Source of the DNA: Collinsella sp. AF08-23
GTDB lineage: Bacteria; Actinomycetota; Coriobacteriia; Coriobacteriales; Coriobacteriaceae
Assembly (NCBI RefSeq): GCF_003479805.1
Contig: NZ_QUHV01000006.1
Span: forward strand, 62,001-126,000
Direction of reading: 5' to 3'
Length of the DNA stretch: 64,000 nt
Shown here: piece by piece, positions 9,458 through 19,102 of the stretch
Position numbering within the stretch: the stretch's first letter is position 1
Layout: the number at the start of each line of letters is the position of its first letter
The notes under the pieces: generated by a model
Seen by the model: the letters and a program-made list of their open reading frames with translations, nothing else
What the model was told of the DNA's origin: nothing
The model's database searches: none
Made by a program: the position numbers and the translations under genes

Positions 9458-9863
9458 CACTCATATCTTTCTCAACATCGGCATCCTCGATGGGATAGCC
9501 GAATTCGTCCTTCTCGACGGCGAGGGTCGCGGGGATGTTCTCGAGGGCACGGCTAATCGCCTCCGCCTCGTCGGTGGAGCGGTCGATCTTGAATTGGAGC
9601 TCGGGAGTCACACGCCAGTCGAGCGAACGTGCAAGAAGGCTGCGAATTCTGCCCTTGGCCGCGTTAAGGACGTCCAGCACCTCCTCATAGCGATCGCCTT
9701 CGCAGCTCACGAACACGCGCGCGAATGAACGGTCCTGGGAGACCTCGACACCCGTGAGCGTCACGAGCTCGAGACGAGGATCGGAGATCTCGAACAAAAG
9801 GATATATCCGAGCTTCTCACGCAGCTGCTCACCCAAGCGGCGGGTCATAGGCGTCTGCTTCAT
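9447..9863 (-). CDS. rbfA: 30S ribosome-binding factor A
   Basis: 138 residues from ATG 9863 (KQTPMTRRLGEQLREKLGYI). RbfA binds immature 30S subunits and helps 16S rRNA 5'-end maturation. The single KH-like domain is visible in ISDPRLELVTLTGVEVSQD, the strand ARVFVSCEG and LDWRVTPELQFKIDRSTDEA. The open frame extends 17 codons further upstream, but those residues are not family-like. A short acidic tail overlaps the nrnA start. It sits 343 bases downstream of infB, a gap filled by inverted repeats, so it may have its own promoter. Confidence 0.93.
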   Translation of the reverse strand: MKQTPMTRRLGEQLREKLGYILLFEISDPRLELVTLTGVEVSQDRSFARVFVSCEGDRYEEVLDVLNAAKGRIRSLLARSLDWRVTPELQFKIDRSTDEAEAISRALENIPATLAVEKDEFGYPIEDADVEKDMSDEQ

Positions 9864-10016
9864 ACAACACCAGCTCCCCAAAAGGTCTGTGTAGGCTACG
9901 AAAGGACAACGCACGCACGCGCACGTTGCCCTCTCATATACCCACGAAGGTTCTTCTCGTTACACACCCTACTCGCTCGTCCTGACAAACCAGATCGTAC
10001 AAGCAAAGTGCCTCAA

Positions 10017-10197
10017 GGCTTTTCCAGGTGCCCCAGATTCGGGCGAGCGCAAGAGCGTCCATCAAAAACGGGATCACCGAGCAAGGCCACCCGGCCTGGG
10101 TTTCTCAGATGCCCCAGATTGCCCTGAAAGAGGAGGGCGCACGCCTTGCGTGCGGCGCCCGACGATTGAAGGGCAAGGTGGGGTGCCTGAGGAAGCC
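10017..10197. repeat. Imperfect inverted-repeat element downstream of infB (one full copy plus a partial copy)
   Basis: A full 100-base unit spans 10098-10197. Its left arm (GTTTCTCAGATGCCCCAGAT, continuing TGCCCT) pairs imperfectly with its right arm (AGGGCAAGGTGGGGTGCCTG, continuing AGGAAGCC), with a strong GC hairpin at 10135-10160 in the middle. A lone left arm (GGCTTTTCCAGGTGCCCCAG, continuing ATTCGGGC) lies at 10017-10043. A related 100-base unit lies just after valS (48929-49028), and both share the TTCCAGGTGCCCCA end. The unit starts ten bases beyond the infB stop, so infB mRNA would end in this hairpin. Confidence 0.75.
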
Positions 10198-10206
10198 AGT
10201 CGCAGG

Positions 10207-12903
10207 CTACTCTGTCCTCGCGACCTCGACGATCTTGTAGGCCTCGAGAATGTCGCCGACCTTGATGTCCTGGAACTTCTCGATGCCAAGACCGCACTCG
10301 TAGCCCCTCTTGACCACATTGACGTCATCCTTGAAGCGGCGCATGGAGCCGAAGGAGCCGTCGAATACCACGACGCCGTCGCGCACGACGCGCACCTTGT
10401 CGTCGCGGCTGATCTCGCCCTCGGTGACCATGCAGCCGGCGATGAGACCCGCCTTGGGCACGCGGAACGTTTCGCGAACCTCAGCGGCACCGGTCTGGAC
10501 CTCTTCCTCCGTGGGCGCAAGCATACCGATGCGGGCAGCGTCGATATCCTCAATAGCCTTGTAGATGATGGAGTAGGTCTTGATCTGGATGTTCTCCTTC
10601 TCGGCCGCGTCGCGCGCCTTGGGCTGCGGACGCACGCCAAAGCCGATGATGATGGCGTTCGAGGCAGCGGCGAGCGTGACGTCGGTCTCGGAGATCGCGC
10701 CAACGGCGGAGTGGATGATGTTGATACGGACCTCGGACTGATCCATCTTGCCGATGGAGTCCGCGAGCGCCTCGATGGTACCCTGGGCATCCGCCTTGAC
10801 CACCAGGTTGAGCTCCTTGAGCTCGTTTTGGCTCATCTCGTCGAACAGGGTCTCGAGCGTGACGTGCTTGACCTTGTTCTGCTCCTCGATGCGGGCCTTG
10901 AGCGAGCGCTGCTCGGCGAGGTCGCGGGCATCGCGGGCATCCTCAAATACACGGAACTCGTCGCCTGCGGCAGGCACGGAGTTGAGGCCGAGGATCTCGA
11001 CGGCGTCGGAGGGGCATGCGGCATCCTTGTGCTCGCCATGCTGGTCGAGCATGGCGCGGACGGAACCGTAGCTCATGCCGGCGACGATGGTGTCGCCCAC
11101 GTGCAGGGTGCCGCGCGTGACGAGCAGGGTCGCGACCGGGCCGCGACCGCGGTCGAGCTTGGCCTCGATGACGGTACCGGATGCGAAGGTGTCGGGATTG
11201 GCCTTGAGTTCGAGGACGTCCGCCTGCAGCAGGATGGTCTCAAGCAGCTCGTCGATGCCTTGGCCCTTCTTGGCCGAGACGTTGACGAACATGTTCTGAC
11301 CGCCCCACTCCTCGGGGATGATGCCATACTCGGTGAGCATCTGGCGGACCTTGTCGGGGTTGGCCTCGGGCTTATCGCACTTGTTCACCGCGACGATGAT
11401 CGGCACGCCAGCCGCCTTGGAGTGGTTGATGGCCTCGATGGTCTGAGGCATGACGCCGTCATCGGCGGCGACCACGAGCACGACCACGTCGGTGATCTTG
11501 GCACCGCGGGCGCGCATGGCGGTAAAGGCCTCATGGCCAGGGGTGTCGACGAACGTGATCTGACGACCGTTGATCGTAACCTCGGAGGCACCGATGTGCT
11601 GGGTGATGCCGCCGGCCTCGCCGCTCCACACGTTGGTGTGGCGGATGGCATCGAGCAGGCTCGTCTTGCCGTGGTCGACGTGTCCCATGACGGTGACCAC
11701 GGGCGGACGCGGCTTGAGGTCCTTGGGATCGTCATAGAAGCTGAAGGAGTTCTCCTCCTCGGCCGTAACGATACGCACCTGGCGACCCAGGTCGTCGGCG
11801 ACGAGCTCGACGAGGTCGTTGCTCATGGTCTGCGTCATGGTGAGCGGGGTGCCCAGCAGGAACAGGCGCTTGATGATGTCGTTGGCGGAGACGTCGAGGG
11901 CCTCGGCGAGCTCGGCGACGGTCACGCCCTCGGAGACCTTGACGGCGTCGAGGTCCTCGGGATTGATGCCCTGAGCCAGAGCCTCCTCGATCTTGCGCTC
12001 CTCGGCTGCGGCTGCCGCCTCGGCCTGGCGCTTCTCCTTGCGCTTCTTGCGGCGACCGGAGGACTCGCGGGAAGCCTCTTCCACGGCAGCGCGGGCGTCG
12101 GCCAGCACCTTCTCGCGGCTGTACTCCTCCGCCTCGCGAGCCATACGAGCGTAACGATCCTCGCCGTCATGGGTGTCGTGCACGGAACCCTTGCGACCCT
12201 TCTTGCCACCCTTGCCGGCTTTCTCAGGCGAGGGCGGGAAGTTGTCGGGCATATTCGCCGCGGGTGCGGAACTGCGGCGGCGGCTGCGCGTCGGAGTCTC
12301 CGACCCCTTATCGGATGAGGTGTTCGCACCACGGTTGCCACGACGGCCACCGCGCTCGTTGCGAGACTCGTTCGCGGGCTTTGCAGCCTCGGCTGCCTTC
12401 TTCTCCTTGAGCACGGCCTCCTGCTCGGCGATCTGATCGAGCAACGAACGGAAGCGCATGCCGGAATCGGAAGCGGGGACGGCGCGGCGCTTGGCCTCAA
12501 GCTCCGCCTCACGAGCAGCCTTCTCGGCCTCCTCCTTGGCACGACGCTCGGCCTCCTCCTTGGCGGCACGGACGGCCTCAGCGGCGGCCTGGGCCTCCTG
12601 GGACAGGCGGCGCTCCTCCTCGCGGCGAGCCTCGGCGGCGAGGCGCTCGGCCTCTTCCTTGGCGGCGGCTTCGCGCTCGGCGGCACGGGCGGCCTCCTCC
12701 TCGGCGCGCTTAGCGGCCTCGACCTCGGCGGCGCGCGCCTCGATCACGGGAGCGAGCTGCTTTTTGACCATGGAGACGAAGGCGTCTTCGAGGGTCGACG
12801 ACGCCGACTTTGCCGGGATCTTCATCTCTTCAAGGTGGCCCATGAGTTCCTTGGACGTCATGCCGAACTCCTTGGCCAGGCTGGAAATACGGACTTTCGC
12901 CAT
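10207..12903 (-). CDS. infB: Translation initiation factor IF-2
   Basis: 898 residues from ATG 12903, preceded by AGGTG; the sequence begins [16 protein letters not shown]-2 is the GTPase that places initiator tRNA on the 30S subunit and promotes subunit joining. An N-terminal IF2_N helix is followed by a long Ala/Glu/Arg-rich coiled segment (about residues 60-165) and a basic Gly-rich stretch. The second IF2_N domain carries [20 protein letters not shown]. The G domain shows [26 protein letters not shown] and VNKCDKPEA. The domains that follow, including the fMet-tRNA-binding one, are complete. It lies between nusA and rbfA; the usual rbfA-adjacent position is interrupted by the repeat element. 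Confidence 0.97.
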   Translation of the reverse strand: MAKVRISSLAKEFGMTSKELMGHLEEMKIPAKSASSTLEDAFVSMVKKQLAPVIEARAAEVEAAKRAEEEAARAAEREAAAKEEAERLAAEARREEERRLSQEAQAAAEAVRAAKEEAERRAKEEAEKAAREAELEAKRRAVPASDSGMRFRSLLDQIAEQEAVLKEKKAAEAAKPANESRNERGGRRGNRGANTSSDKGSETPTRSRRRSSAPAANMPDNFPPSPEKAGKGGKKGRKGSVHDTHDGEDRYARMAREAEEYSREKVLADARAAVEEASRESSGRRKKRKEKRQAEAAAAAEERKIEEALAQGINPEDLDAVKVSEGVTVAELAEALDVSANDIIKRLFLLGTPLTMTQTMSNDLVELVADDLGRQVRIVTAEEENSFSFYDDPKDLKPRPPVVTVMGHVDHGKTSLLDAIRHTNVWSGEAGGITQHIGASEVTINGRQITFVDTPGHEAFTAMRARGAKITDVVVLVVAADDGVMPQTIEAINHSKAAGVPIIVAVNKCDKPEANPDKVRQMLTEYGIIPEEWGGQNMFVNVSAKKGQGIDELLETILLQADVLELKANPDTFASGTVIEAKLDRGRGPVATLLVTRGTLHVGDTIVAGMSYGSVRAMLDQHGEHKDAACPSDAVEILGLNSVPAAGDEFRVFEDARDARDLAEQRSLKARIEEQNKVKHVTLETLFDEMSQNELKELNLVVKADAQGTIEALADSIGKMDQSEVRINIIHSAVGAISETDVTLAAASNAIIIGFGVRPQPKARDAAEKENIQIKTYSIIYKAIEDIDAARIGMLAPTEEEVQTGAAEVRETFRVPKAGLIAGCMVTEGEISRDDKVRVVRDGVVVFDGSFGSMRRFKDDVNVVKRGYECGLGIEKFQDIKVGDILEAYKIVEVARTE

Positions 12904-12982
12904 ATCTTTCACCTACCTCTCACGCACATCGACGTGCGCATCTTCAATCAAACGGACTCGGGTGCGCGGACGCGCCTGCAGA

Positions 12983-14266
12983 CTAGATGAGGTCCTCGGC
13001 GTTCGCGATGGCATCGGAGTCGGCGCCGTCGAGGGAATCGACATCGTGCACGCCGCAGTAGCGAGAGCCGGGACGGGCCTGGTTGCGGCAACGGATGCCG
13101 TCCTCGCTCACGTGCGCGCAGCGCTCGGGCTCGAAGTCACCGGACTCCTCGTCAATCAAGTCCTCGACCACGGGCTCGGGAGCAAGCGGGACGTTCTTGA
13201 GGATGTCGGCGGCGAGGGTCTCGCTCTTGATGTCGATGTGCCAACCGGTGAGGCGCGCTGCGAGGCGGGCGTTCTGGCCCTCCTTACCAATGGCGAGCGA
13301 GAGCTGGTCGTCGGGGACGATGACGCCAGCGTAGTTCTTATCGGGATCGATGAGTACGCGGGTCACCTTTGCCGGGGAAAGCGCGTTCGCCACGTAGACG
13401 GACGGGTCCTCGTCCCACAGGATGACGTCGACGCGCTCGCCGCGCAGCTCGCCCACGACAGCGCGGACACGGCTGCCCTTGGGACCCACGCAGGCACCCA
13501 CGGGGTCGAGACGGTCGTCGAGGGAGTGGACGGCGACCTTGGAGCGCTGACCAGGCTCACGAGCGATGGACTTGAGCTCGACGGTGCCCTCGTACACCTC
13601 GGGAACCTCCTGCTCGAACAGGCGACGCATGAGCTCGGCATGGGTGCGCGAGATCACGATCGGCGGGCGGGAATGCTCACCGCGCACCGGAGGCAGCGTG
13701 GAGTTGGGGTCACGGACGTCGACGATGACGGCCTTGAGGTGCTGGTTGTGCAGATAACGCTCGCCGTTGGGGCGCTCGTTGCGCTCATCCGGGTAGCGAC
13801 GCTGGTCAAAGTGGGGCAGCTCGGCCTCAACGCCATCGCGAATCTTGACGATGGTGAAGTCGGGCGTGGACTGCAACACGGTGCCGTTGATGAGGTCGCC
13901 GACGCGGCCGGAGAACTCCTCGTAGATCTGCTCGCGGGCAGCGTTGCGCACGATGGCGTTGATCTCGGCCTTGGCGGTCTGGGCGGCGAGGCGGCTGACG
14001 TCCTTGGGCGTGACGTCGATCTCCTCGTACTCGGTGAAGTTGCCCTCCTCATCCATGGAGTCGTCGATGGGCTCGAGACGATACACGTAGATCTTGCCCG
14101 TGGCGCGGTCGATGGTGACCTTGGCGCCCCAGTCGAGCTTGAGGACCTTGGCATAGGTCTCGGCCAGGGCCGCCTCGAGACGGTCAAGCAGGTAGAGCTG
14201 ATCGATGTGCTTTTCCTGGCACAGAAGCATAAGTGCTTCCATCATGGTCATATCGGCGTCTGCCAT
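12983..14266 (-). CDS. nusA: Transcription termination/antitermination factor NusA with a C-terminal Cys/His zinc-finger-like tail
   Basis: 427 residues. NusA binds RNA polymerase and nascent RNA to modulate pausing, termination and antitermination. The N-terminal polymerase-binding domain covers about residues 1-130. The S1 domain ([10 protein letters not shown]) and tandem KH domains follow ([39 protein letters not shown]). After residue 370 there is an unusual tail with C383, C393, C404 and H407 ([11 protein letters not shown]...YCGVH), which looks like a small zinc finger of the DUF5763 kind. No ylxR gene follows, although nusA-ylxR-infB is the usual order. The ATG at 14266 lies one base after the rimP stop, with GGGAAG upstream. 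Confidence 0.95.
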   Translation of the reverse strand: MADADMTMMEALMLLCQEKHIDQLYLLDRLEAALAETYAKVLKLDWGAKVTIDRATGKIYVYRLEPIDDSMDEEGNFTEYEEIDVTPKDVSRLAAQTAKAEINAIVRNAAREQIYEEFSGRVGDLINGTVLQSTPDFTIVKIRDGVEAELPHFDQRRYPDERNERPNGERYLHNQHLKAVIVDVRDPNSTLPPVRGEHSRPPIVISRTHAELMRRLFEQEVPEVYEGTVELKSIAREPGQRSKVAVHSLDDRLDPVGACVGPKGSRVRAVVGELRGERVDVILWDEDPSVYVANALSPAKVTRVLIDPDKNYAGVIVPDDQLSLAIGKEGQNARLAARLTGWHIDIKSETLAADILKNVPLAPEPVVEDLIDEESGDFEPERCAHVSEDGIRCRNQARPGSRYCGVHDVDSLDGADSDAIANAEDLI

Positions 14267-14267
14267 C

Positions 14268-14762
14268 TTACTTCCCTTCCTTAACGCCCTTGAAGTCGTA
14301 AACGGGCTTCAAAGTGCACTTCTTTACATCGTCATAGGAGATAGTGGCGGCGTCCTCGCCCTCGGGTTGGATGGTCACGGACGCATCGTCGGCGGCCGCG
14401 ATGACGCCCTTGTACGAGCGGCGGCCCTCCATCGCGGTGGTGGTGAGCTCGACCTCCTCGCCCTGGAAGCGGACGAAGTCGCTGGGACGGCGCAAGGGGC
14501 GCTTCATGCCCGGGGAACTCACCTCAAGCGTGTAGGAGCCCGAGATGGGGTCGAGGGCCTCGACGGTATCGGAAACCCATGCAGTCTGCGCGGTGACCTC
14601 GTCGAGGTTGATGGGGTCCCCCTCGAGCTTGTCCAGGCGCACGCGGATGCAGGGGGCCTTGGTGGCACCCACGACCTCGACATCGACCACGTCGATGCCA
14701 TGCAGGGGAGCCTGGGCCTCCAGGGCGTCGATGATGTCCTGCTCGAGCTTGCTCTTGACCAT
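14268..14762 (-). CDS. rimP: Ribosome maturation factor RimP
   Basis: 164 residues from ATG 14762, preceded by GAGAGGTG; the frame extends 18 codons further but without family similarity. RimP assists 30S assembly. The N-terminal domain starts KSKLEQDIIDALEAQAPLHG and includes APCIRVRLDKLEG. The characteristic central motif YTLEVSSPGMKRPLRRPSDF is present, followed by the C-terminal SH3-like barrel (FQGEEVELTT...YKGVI). It is the first gene of the leftward rimP-nusA-infB cluster and has a good promoter upstream. Confidence 0.95.
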   Translation of the reverse strand: MVKSKLEQDIIDALEAQAPLHGIDVVDVEVVGATKAPCIRVRLDKLEGDPINLDEVTAQTAWVSDTVEALDPISGSYTLEVSSPGMKRPLRRPSDFVRFQGEEVELTTTAMEGRRSYKGVIAAADDASVTIQPEGEDAATISYDDVKKCTLKPVYDFKGVKEGK

Positions 14763-14837
14763 GCAACACCTCTCTTTCATGAAAAGGGAGCACGGGCGAA
14801 CCCGCACTCCCTTCACGTAACAACTTCATTTAGGTGG

Positions 14838-14867
14838 ACTATAACACATTCCCAGCATACGGGGCAA
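14838..14867 (-). promoter_or_regulatory. Promoter of the rimP-nusA-infB cluster
   Basis: On the minus strand TTGCCC (14862-14867) and TATAGT (14838-14843) are separated by 18 bases, with a TGTG extension before the -10 box. The rimP start codon lies 75 bases downstream. It fits a housekeeping promoter for the long leftward unit. Confidence 0.65.
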
Positions 14868-14990
14868 TTTTGCACAATGGAGCAAAGCTGTTCCCGCCCG
14901 CGTCCACCACAAATTCCGCACAACACAATTGTGGCTACAGGGCATTACAGACAACTTCGTGTAATCCAAGTGCGCTCCAATCAACCGTAT

Positions 14991-15788
14991 TCATAGACGA
15001 TTGTCATCAGGCGAGACCTCGCATTGAGCTGAATTGCCCTCTTGGCTCTCCTCCTCATCTGAGCTCATGCTGCGAGAGATAAGCGCGACAGCTTTTGACC
15101 AAAGCCAAAACATGGGACCCCAAAGCAGAACCACAAGCACGACACTCGTAAGGAATGGGTTCCTGTTAAACTCCAACCCCACCGTCCCGAGCAATGAAAG
15201 AACTCCGAACTTCCATCCATGAATTGCCTTGCTTCCAATATAGGGGCCGATATCCTCGGAAAAAAGATTTCCCAGCGATGAGCCGATGAAGTTAACCAAA
15301 AGAAAAGTTGAAACACACAGCACAACGCATACGAGCACATATGCAGGACCCGTCAGCTTCCTGGAACTCATGCGACTTGAAAGATATAACCGACGGCAGG
15401 ATAAGGAGGACAGGAGCCATAGGCCAACAGAGAAAAAGACTTGAAGGATGCTTGCACCGCCCGTATACCTGAAAGCACGAACCTGCGCATCACCTGCGAT
15501 TCTAGCGGCATCCCGCTTCGCTTCTTGTGATGCACGCCTTTCTTGCAGCGTTGCCTCATTCCATTCGTTCGTTCCTTCTTCGATGATTCTGTGGCGATTA
15601 AATATAGGAAGGCATCTGAAATCATACACAACATCGTATTGGATTTGAGCCAATCCAATACGAGTTGCATCATACCCTCCCGAGAAAGCCCAGATTGCTA
15701 TGATCGCCGCAATGACGGCGCAAACTGCGGCTGACGCGCCGCAAAGAACGCTAGCGGCGTCGATCGTGCGCTTCTGTGTGGAACTCAT
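14991..15788 (-). CDS. Hypothetical multi-pass membrane protein
   Basis: 265 residues from ATG 15788, preceded by CGGGAGG. About four membrane segments are visible: residues 11-36 (VLCGASAAVCAVIAAIIAIW), 110-128 (ILQVFFSVGLWLLSS), 148-172 (YVLVCVVLCVSTFLLVNFIG) and 215-235 (TSVVLVVLLWGPMFWLWS). A charged loop rich in Arg and Glu lies between the first two (EATLQERRASQEAKRDAARI). No family is recognised. The gene overlaps the upstream four-CxxC gene by four bases (ATGA), so the two are translated together. Base composition is clearly lower in GC than in the genes on both sides, which suggests acquisition. Confidence 0.75.
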   Translation of the reverse strand: MSSTQKRTIDAASVLCGASAAVCAVIAAIIAIWAFSGGYDATRIGLAQIQYDVVYDFRCLPIFNRHRIIEEGTNEWNEATLQERRASQEAKRDAARIAGDAQVRAFRYTGGASILQVFFSVGLWLLSSLSCRRLYLSSRMSSRKLTGPAYVLVCVVLCVSTFLLVNFIGSSLGNLFSEDIGPYIGSKAIHGWKFGVLSLLGTVGLEFNRNPFLTSVVLVVLLWGPMFWLWSKAVALISRSMSSDEEESQEGNSAQCEVSPDDNRL

Positions 15789-16039
15789 TCGTAGAACCTC
15801 CCGTTTGGGTACATCTCCGAATAGCACCTATGGCACGTCAAGCCCCTCTCGCTTTGAATAGAGTCGATGAAGTCGATTTCTTTCCCGCAGACAACGCAAG
15901 CAGTCTTTCCATAGAACCCCTTCATGCAATCGACGCAGAAATTGCCATTCTTTCCCTCGATTTGATGCAACTGTTCGTCTGGAAATAAGTTCCGGCACCC
16001 GTCGCAATAGTGCTTTCCAGGATGGGGATCTAGGTACAT
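15785..16039 (-). CDS. Small zinc-ribbon-like protein with four CxxC motifs
   Basis: 84 residues. The start at ATG 16039 follows GGGAGG by five bases; an earlier ATG at 16051 would contain that site. Four Cys pairs are evenly spaced: CDGC, CVDC, CVVC and CHRC, giving two probable four-Cys zinc sites as in LIM-like or double zinc-ribbon proteins. There is no signal peptide. It overlaps the following membrane-protein gene by four bases and probably works with it. No specific function can be given. Confidence 0.75.
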   Translation of the reverse strand: MYLDPHPGKHYCDGCRNLFPDEQLHQIEGKNGNFCVDCMKGFYGKTACVVCGKEIDFIDSIQSERGLTCHRCYSEMYPNGRFYE

Positions 16040-16069
16040 GGCGCCTCCCATTCACATTGAGCGAACTAT

Positions 16070-16113
16070 AAGGTCTACCTGTCAAGGTAGACCTTTACCG
16101 CACTATAGTGCGG
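16070..16113. promoter_or_regulatory. Two adjacent dyad-symmetric sites upstream of the zinc-ribbon gene
   Basis: A hairpin-like dyad with ten-base arms (AAGGTCTACC/GGTAGACCTT) spans 16070-16095. It is followed directly by the perfect 16-base palindrome CCGCACTATAGTGCGG at 16098-16113. They lie about 30-75 bases upstream of the zinc-ribbon start codon. Placement suggests operator sites or end repeats of the low-GC pair; neither is proven. Confidence 0.5.
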
Positions 16114-16234
16114 TCGCGCGATCGACCGAAAGCCCCGGTAAACTTTGGGCAGGGCGAAGCAACACAGCGTTATCTTCGGCTGTCAAAATACTTCTTCGGC
16201 GGTCCTGGCGACTGCTTTCCACCGCCTTGTGGGT

Positions 16235-16271
16235 AGAAAAATGTGGATCCGAAATTGTCATCCGGATCCAC
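16235..16271 (-). terminator. Intrinsic terminator of leuS
   Basis: GTGGATCCG (16243-16251) and CGGATCCAC (16263-16271) form a nine-pair stem. On the minus strand ATTTTTC follows. It lies 60 bases beyond the leuS stop. Confidence 0.8.
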
Positions 16272-16330
16272 ACCACGCTCTCTCATTCCGCAACGGAACA
16301 ACGCGCTCTGCAGTTATTCCGCGGGTCGAG

Positions 16331-18919
16331 CTACTTTACGACCAGGTTCACAAGCTTGCCCGGCACGCAGATGGCCTTGACGACCGTCTTGCCCTCGATG
16401 TGCTTGGCCACAGCTGCCTCAGCGGCGGCTTGCATGGTGCCGGCGTCGGCGTCGGCCGGGACCATCACGCGGGCGCGCATCTTGCCGAGCACCTGGACGG
16501 CGATCTCGACCTCATCCGCGGCGGCCTCGGCGGCATCGAACTCGGGCCAGGGCGCGGTGTAGACGCTCCCCTCGCGACCGAGCGCCTCATGCCACAGCTC
16601 CTCGCAGGCGAACGGGCAGATGGGCGCCAAGACCGACACGATGTCGGTGGCGACCAGCGCGGTGAGCGCCGCGTCGCGCTCATCTGCGGGAACGGCGTTC
16701 AGGTAGGCGTTCGCCGCGTTCACGAGCTCCATCATGGCGGAAATCGCGGTGTTGAACTGGCCGCGGTCGAAGTCCTCGGTGCACTTGGCAAGGGTGCGAT
16801 GGCGTTCACGGTAGAGCTCGAGAGCGGGCTTGGAAAGCGTCGACTTGTCGAGAGCAGTCGCATCGCCGGCGGTTTCGGCGAGCTGCCACACGGTGCGCCA
16901 CGCGCGCTTGATGAAGCGGTTCGCACCCTCGACGGCGTTGGGGTCCCAGTCGAAGTCCTTCTCGGGCGGGGCGATGAACAGGATCGCGAGGCGCATGGTG
17001 TCGGCGCCAAAGGGCTCGATGACCGAGCTCGGCGGGACGACATTGCCCTTCGACTTGGACATGGTGTCGCCGTTCTCGTCCTTCACCATGCCCTGGCACA
17101 GCAGGTTGGTGAAGGGCTCATCGACGTCGAGCAGCCCCATGTCGCGCAGAGCCTTGGTAAAGAAGCGGCTGTAGAGCAGGTGCAGGATAGCATGCTCGAT
17201 GCCACCGATGTAGTTATCGACCGGCATGAAGCGGTTGGCGGCCTCGCGGGAGAACGGGAGCTCGGTGTTATGTGGGTCGGTGTAACGCAGGTAGTACCAG
17301 CTGGAGCACGTGAAGGTGTCCATGGTGTCAGTCTCGCGGCGGGCCGGGGCTCCGCACACGGGGCAGGTGGTCACGTAAAACTCGCGGCACTCGGCGAGCG
17401 TCTCACCTGCGCCGAGGTCGAGGTTCTCGGGCAGGGTCACCGGCAGCCGGTCCTCGGGCACGGGGACGATGCCGCAGTGCTCGCAGTGGATGGCCGGAAT
17501 GGGGTTGCCCCAGTAGCGCTGGCGGGAGATGAGCCAGTCGCGCAAACGGTACTGCACGGAGCGGCGTCCGGTGCCGGCAGCCTCAAGGTCGGCAACGATG
17601 GCGGCCTCGCCCTCGGAATGCTTGCCGCCCGTCATGCCGGTGTACTTACCGGACTGCACCAGGGTGCCCTCGCACGTAAGCGCCTCGTCCCAGTCGACGG
17701 AAGTCACGCGCGTGGCGCGCTCGTCCTTGAGGTCCCCGTACAGCGGGTCGTCCTCGGTGAGGATGATCGGAACGATGGGAAGGTCGTACTTCTTGGCGAA
17801 CTCGAAGTCGCGCTGGTCGCCACAGGGAACAGCCATGACGGCGCCGGTGCCGTAGTCGGAGATGACGTAGTCGGCCACCCACACGGGCACCTTCGCCCCG
17901 GAGACGGGGTTGACGACGTAACGACCTGTGAACGCGCCGTGCTTCTCGAGGGTGCCCTGGGCGCGCTCGACGGCGGAGATGTGCTTGGCGCCCTCGACGA
18001 CCTCGCGGACGGCTGCCTCGTACTCGGTGCCCTCGACAAGCTCCATAAGGCCCTTGTACTCGGGGGCGAGCAGGAAGAACGTGTTGCCGAACAGTGTGTC
18101 GGCGCGCGTAGTGAAGACGGTAATCTTACCCTCGTCGCCCGGGATGGGGTCACCCTCGGCATCGCACAGGGTGAAATCGACCTCGGCGCCCTCGGAGCGC
18201 CCGATCCAGTTCGCCTGCATCTGCTTGACGCGCTCGGGCCAACCGGGCAGCTTCTCGAGGTCATCGAGGAGCTCCTGGGCGTACTCGGTGATCTTGATGT
18301 ACCACTGCTCGAGGTCGCGCTTCTCCACCTCCGAGTCGCAGCGCCAGCAGCGGCCCTCGGTCACTTGCTCGTTGGCGAGCACGGTCTCGCACGTGGGGCA
18401 CCAGTTGACTGGGTTCTTCTTGCGATACACCAGGCCGCGCTCCCACAGCTTCTCGAAGATCCACTGGCCCCAGCGGTAGTAATCGGGGCTGCAGGTCTTC
18501 ACGAGACGGTCCATGTCGTAGGAGAAGCCCATACGCTTCATGGTGGCGAGGGCCTGGTCCATGTTCTTATACGTCCAAGCCGCCGCCTGGGTGTTGTGCT
18601 TGATGGCGGCGTTCTCGGCGGGCAGGCCGAAGGCGTCGAAGCCGATGGGATGCAGCACGTCGTAGCCGCGCATACGAGCCTGACGGGCCATGGCGTCGCC
18701 GATGGTGTAGTTGCGCGCGTGCCCCATGTGCAGATCACCGGAAGGATACGGGAACATCTCGAGGATGTACTTCTTCGGCTTGGTGGAGTCGGTGTCCACG
18801 GCAAAGAGATTCCGCTCCTCCCAGGACTTCATCCACTTCTCCTCGATGGCCCGAGCGTCGTAGAACGGGATCTCCCCCGCCTGGCGCTCGGTGCCGCAAT
18901 GCTCGTGGCAATCGCACAT
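16331..18919 (-). CDS. leuS: Leucyl-tRNA synthetase
   Basis: 862 residues. Class I synthetase charging tRNA-Leu, with proofreading of mischarged amino acids. The HIGH-type motif is HMGHARNY in [23 protein letters not shown]1 editing insertion follows with a zinc-ribbon ([21 protein letters not shown]), and the KMSKS-type motif is [11 protein letters not shown]. The anticodon-binding domain is complete to the end. A short Cys/His-rich leader (CDCHEHCG) precedes the usual start of homology. AGGAG lies six bases before ATG 18919. It has its own terminator and probably its own promoter (TAGAAT-type -10 at 18988-18993). Confidence 0.97.
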   Translation of the reverse strand: MCDCHEHCGTERQAGEIPFYDARAIEEKWMKSWEERNLFAVDTDSTKPKKYILEMFPYPSGDLHMGHARNYTIGDAMARQARMRGYDVLHPIGFDAFGLPAENAAIKHNTQAAAWTYKNMDQALATMKRMGFSYDMDRLVKTCSPDYYRWGQWIFEKLWERGLVYRKKNPVNWCPTCETVLANEQVTEGRCWRCDSEVEKRDLEQWYIKITEYAQELLDDLEKLPGWPERVKQMQANWIGRSEGAEVDFTLCDAEGDPIPGDEGKITVFTTRADTLFGNTFFLLAPEYKGLMELVEGTEYEAAVREVVEGAKHISAVERAQGTLEKHGAFTGRYVVNPVSGAKVPVWVADYVISDYGTGAVMAVPCGDQRDFEFAKKYDLPIVPIILTEDDPLYGDLKDERATRVTSVDWDEALTCEGTLVQSGKYTGMTGGKHSEGEAAIVADLEAAGTGRRSVQYRLRDWLISRQRYWGNPIPAIHCEHCGIVPVPEDRLPVTLPENLDLGAGETLAECREFYVTTCPVCGAPARRETDTMDTFTCSSWYYLRYTDPHNTELPFSREAANRFMPVDNYIGGIEHAILHLLYSRFFTKALRDMGLLDVDEPFTNLLCQGMVKDENGDTMSKSKGNVVPPSSVIEPFGADTMRLAILFIAPPEKDFDWDPNAVEGANRFIKRAWRTVWQLAETAGDATALDKSTLSKPALELYRERHRTLAKCTEDFDRGQFNTAISAMMELVNAANAYLNAVPADERDAALTALVATDIVSVLAPICPFACEELWHEALGREGSVYTAPWPEFDAAEAAADEVEIAVQVLGKMRARVMVPADADAGTMQAAAEAAVAKHIEGKTVVKAICVPGKLVNLVVK

Positions 18920-19038
18920 GGTTGGCTCCTATCGTTCAAGCGCAGCGGTCAATCAAGACCCGCCGCGCCGCGTCGGTAACGCTCAAGATTCTAACAGGTC
19001 TTGCAGGTGAGACCGACCTCACCCGCTCCCCTATCGCA

Positions 19039-19075
19039 GCGGGGCCCGCGCAGAACTTGTCCGCGCGGGCCCCGC
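19039..19075 (-). terminator. GC-rich hairpin downstream of guaB
   Basis: GCGGGGCCCGCGC (19039-19051) pairs perfectly with GCGCGGGCCCCGC (19063-19075) around an 11-base loop. It lies 27 bases after the guaB stop. No T run follows, so it may stop transcription only weakly or protect the mRNA end. A similar hairpin lies after gdhA (55855-55888). Confidence 0.6.
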
Positions 19076-19102
19076 TCGTGGTCCGTGTCGTCGATCGGCC
19101 GC

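Noticed and set aside
10150..12318. Very long open frame on the plus strand across infB
   Set aside because: It is antisense to infB, whose minus-strand frame has complete IF-2 motifs. Long antisense frames are common in high-GC genes.
16145..18979. Long plus-strand open frame of over 900 codons across leuS
   Set aside because: Antisense shadow of leuS; composition is His/Gly/Val-rich without any domain, while the minus strand encodes a full LeuRS.
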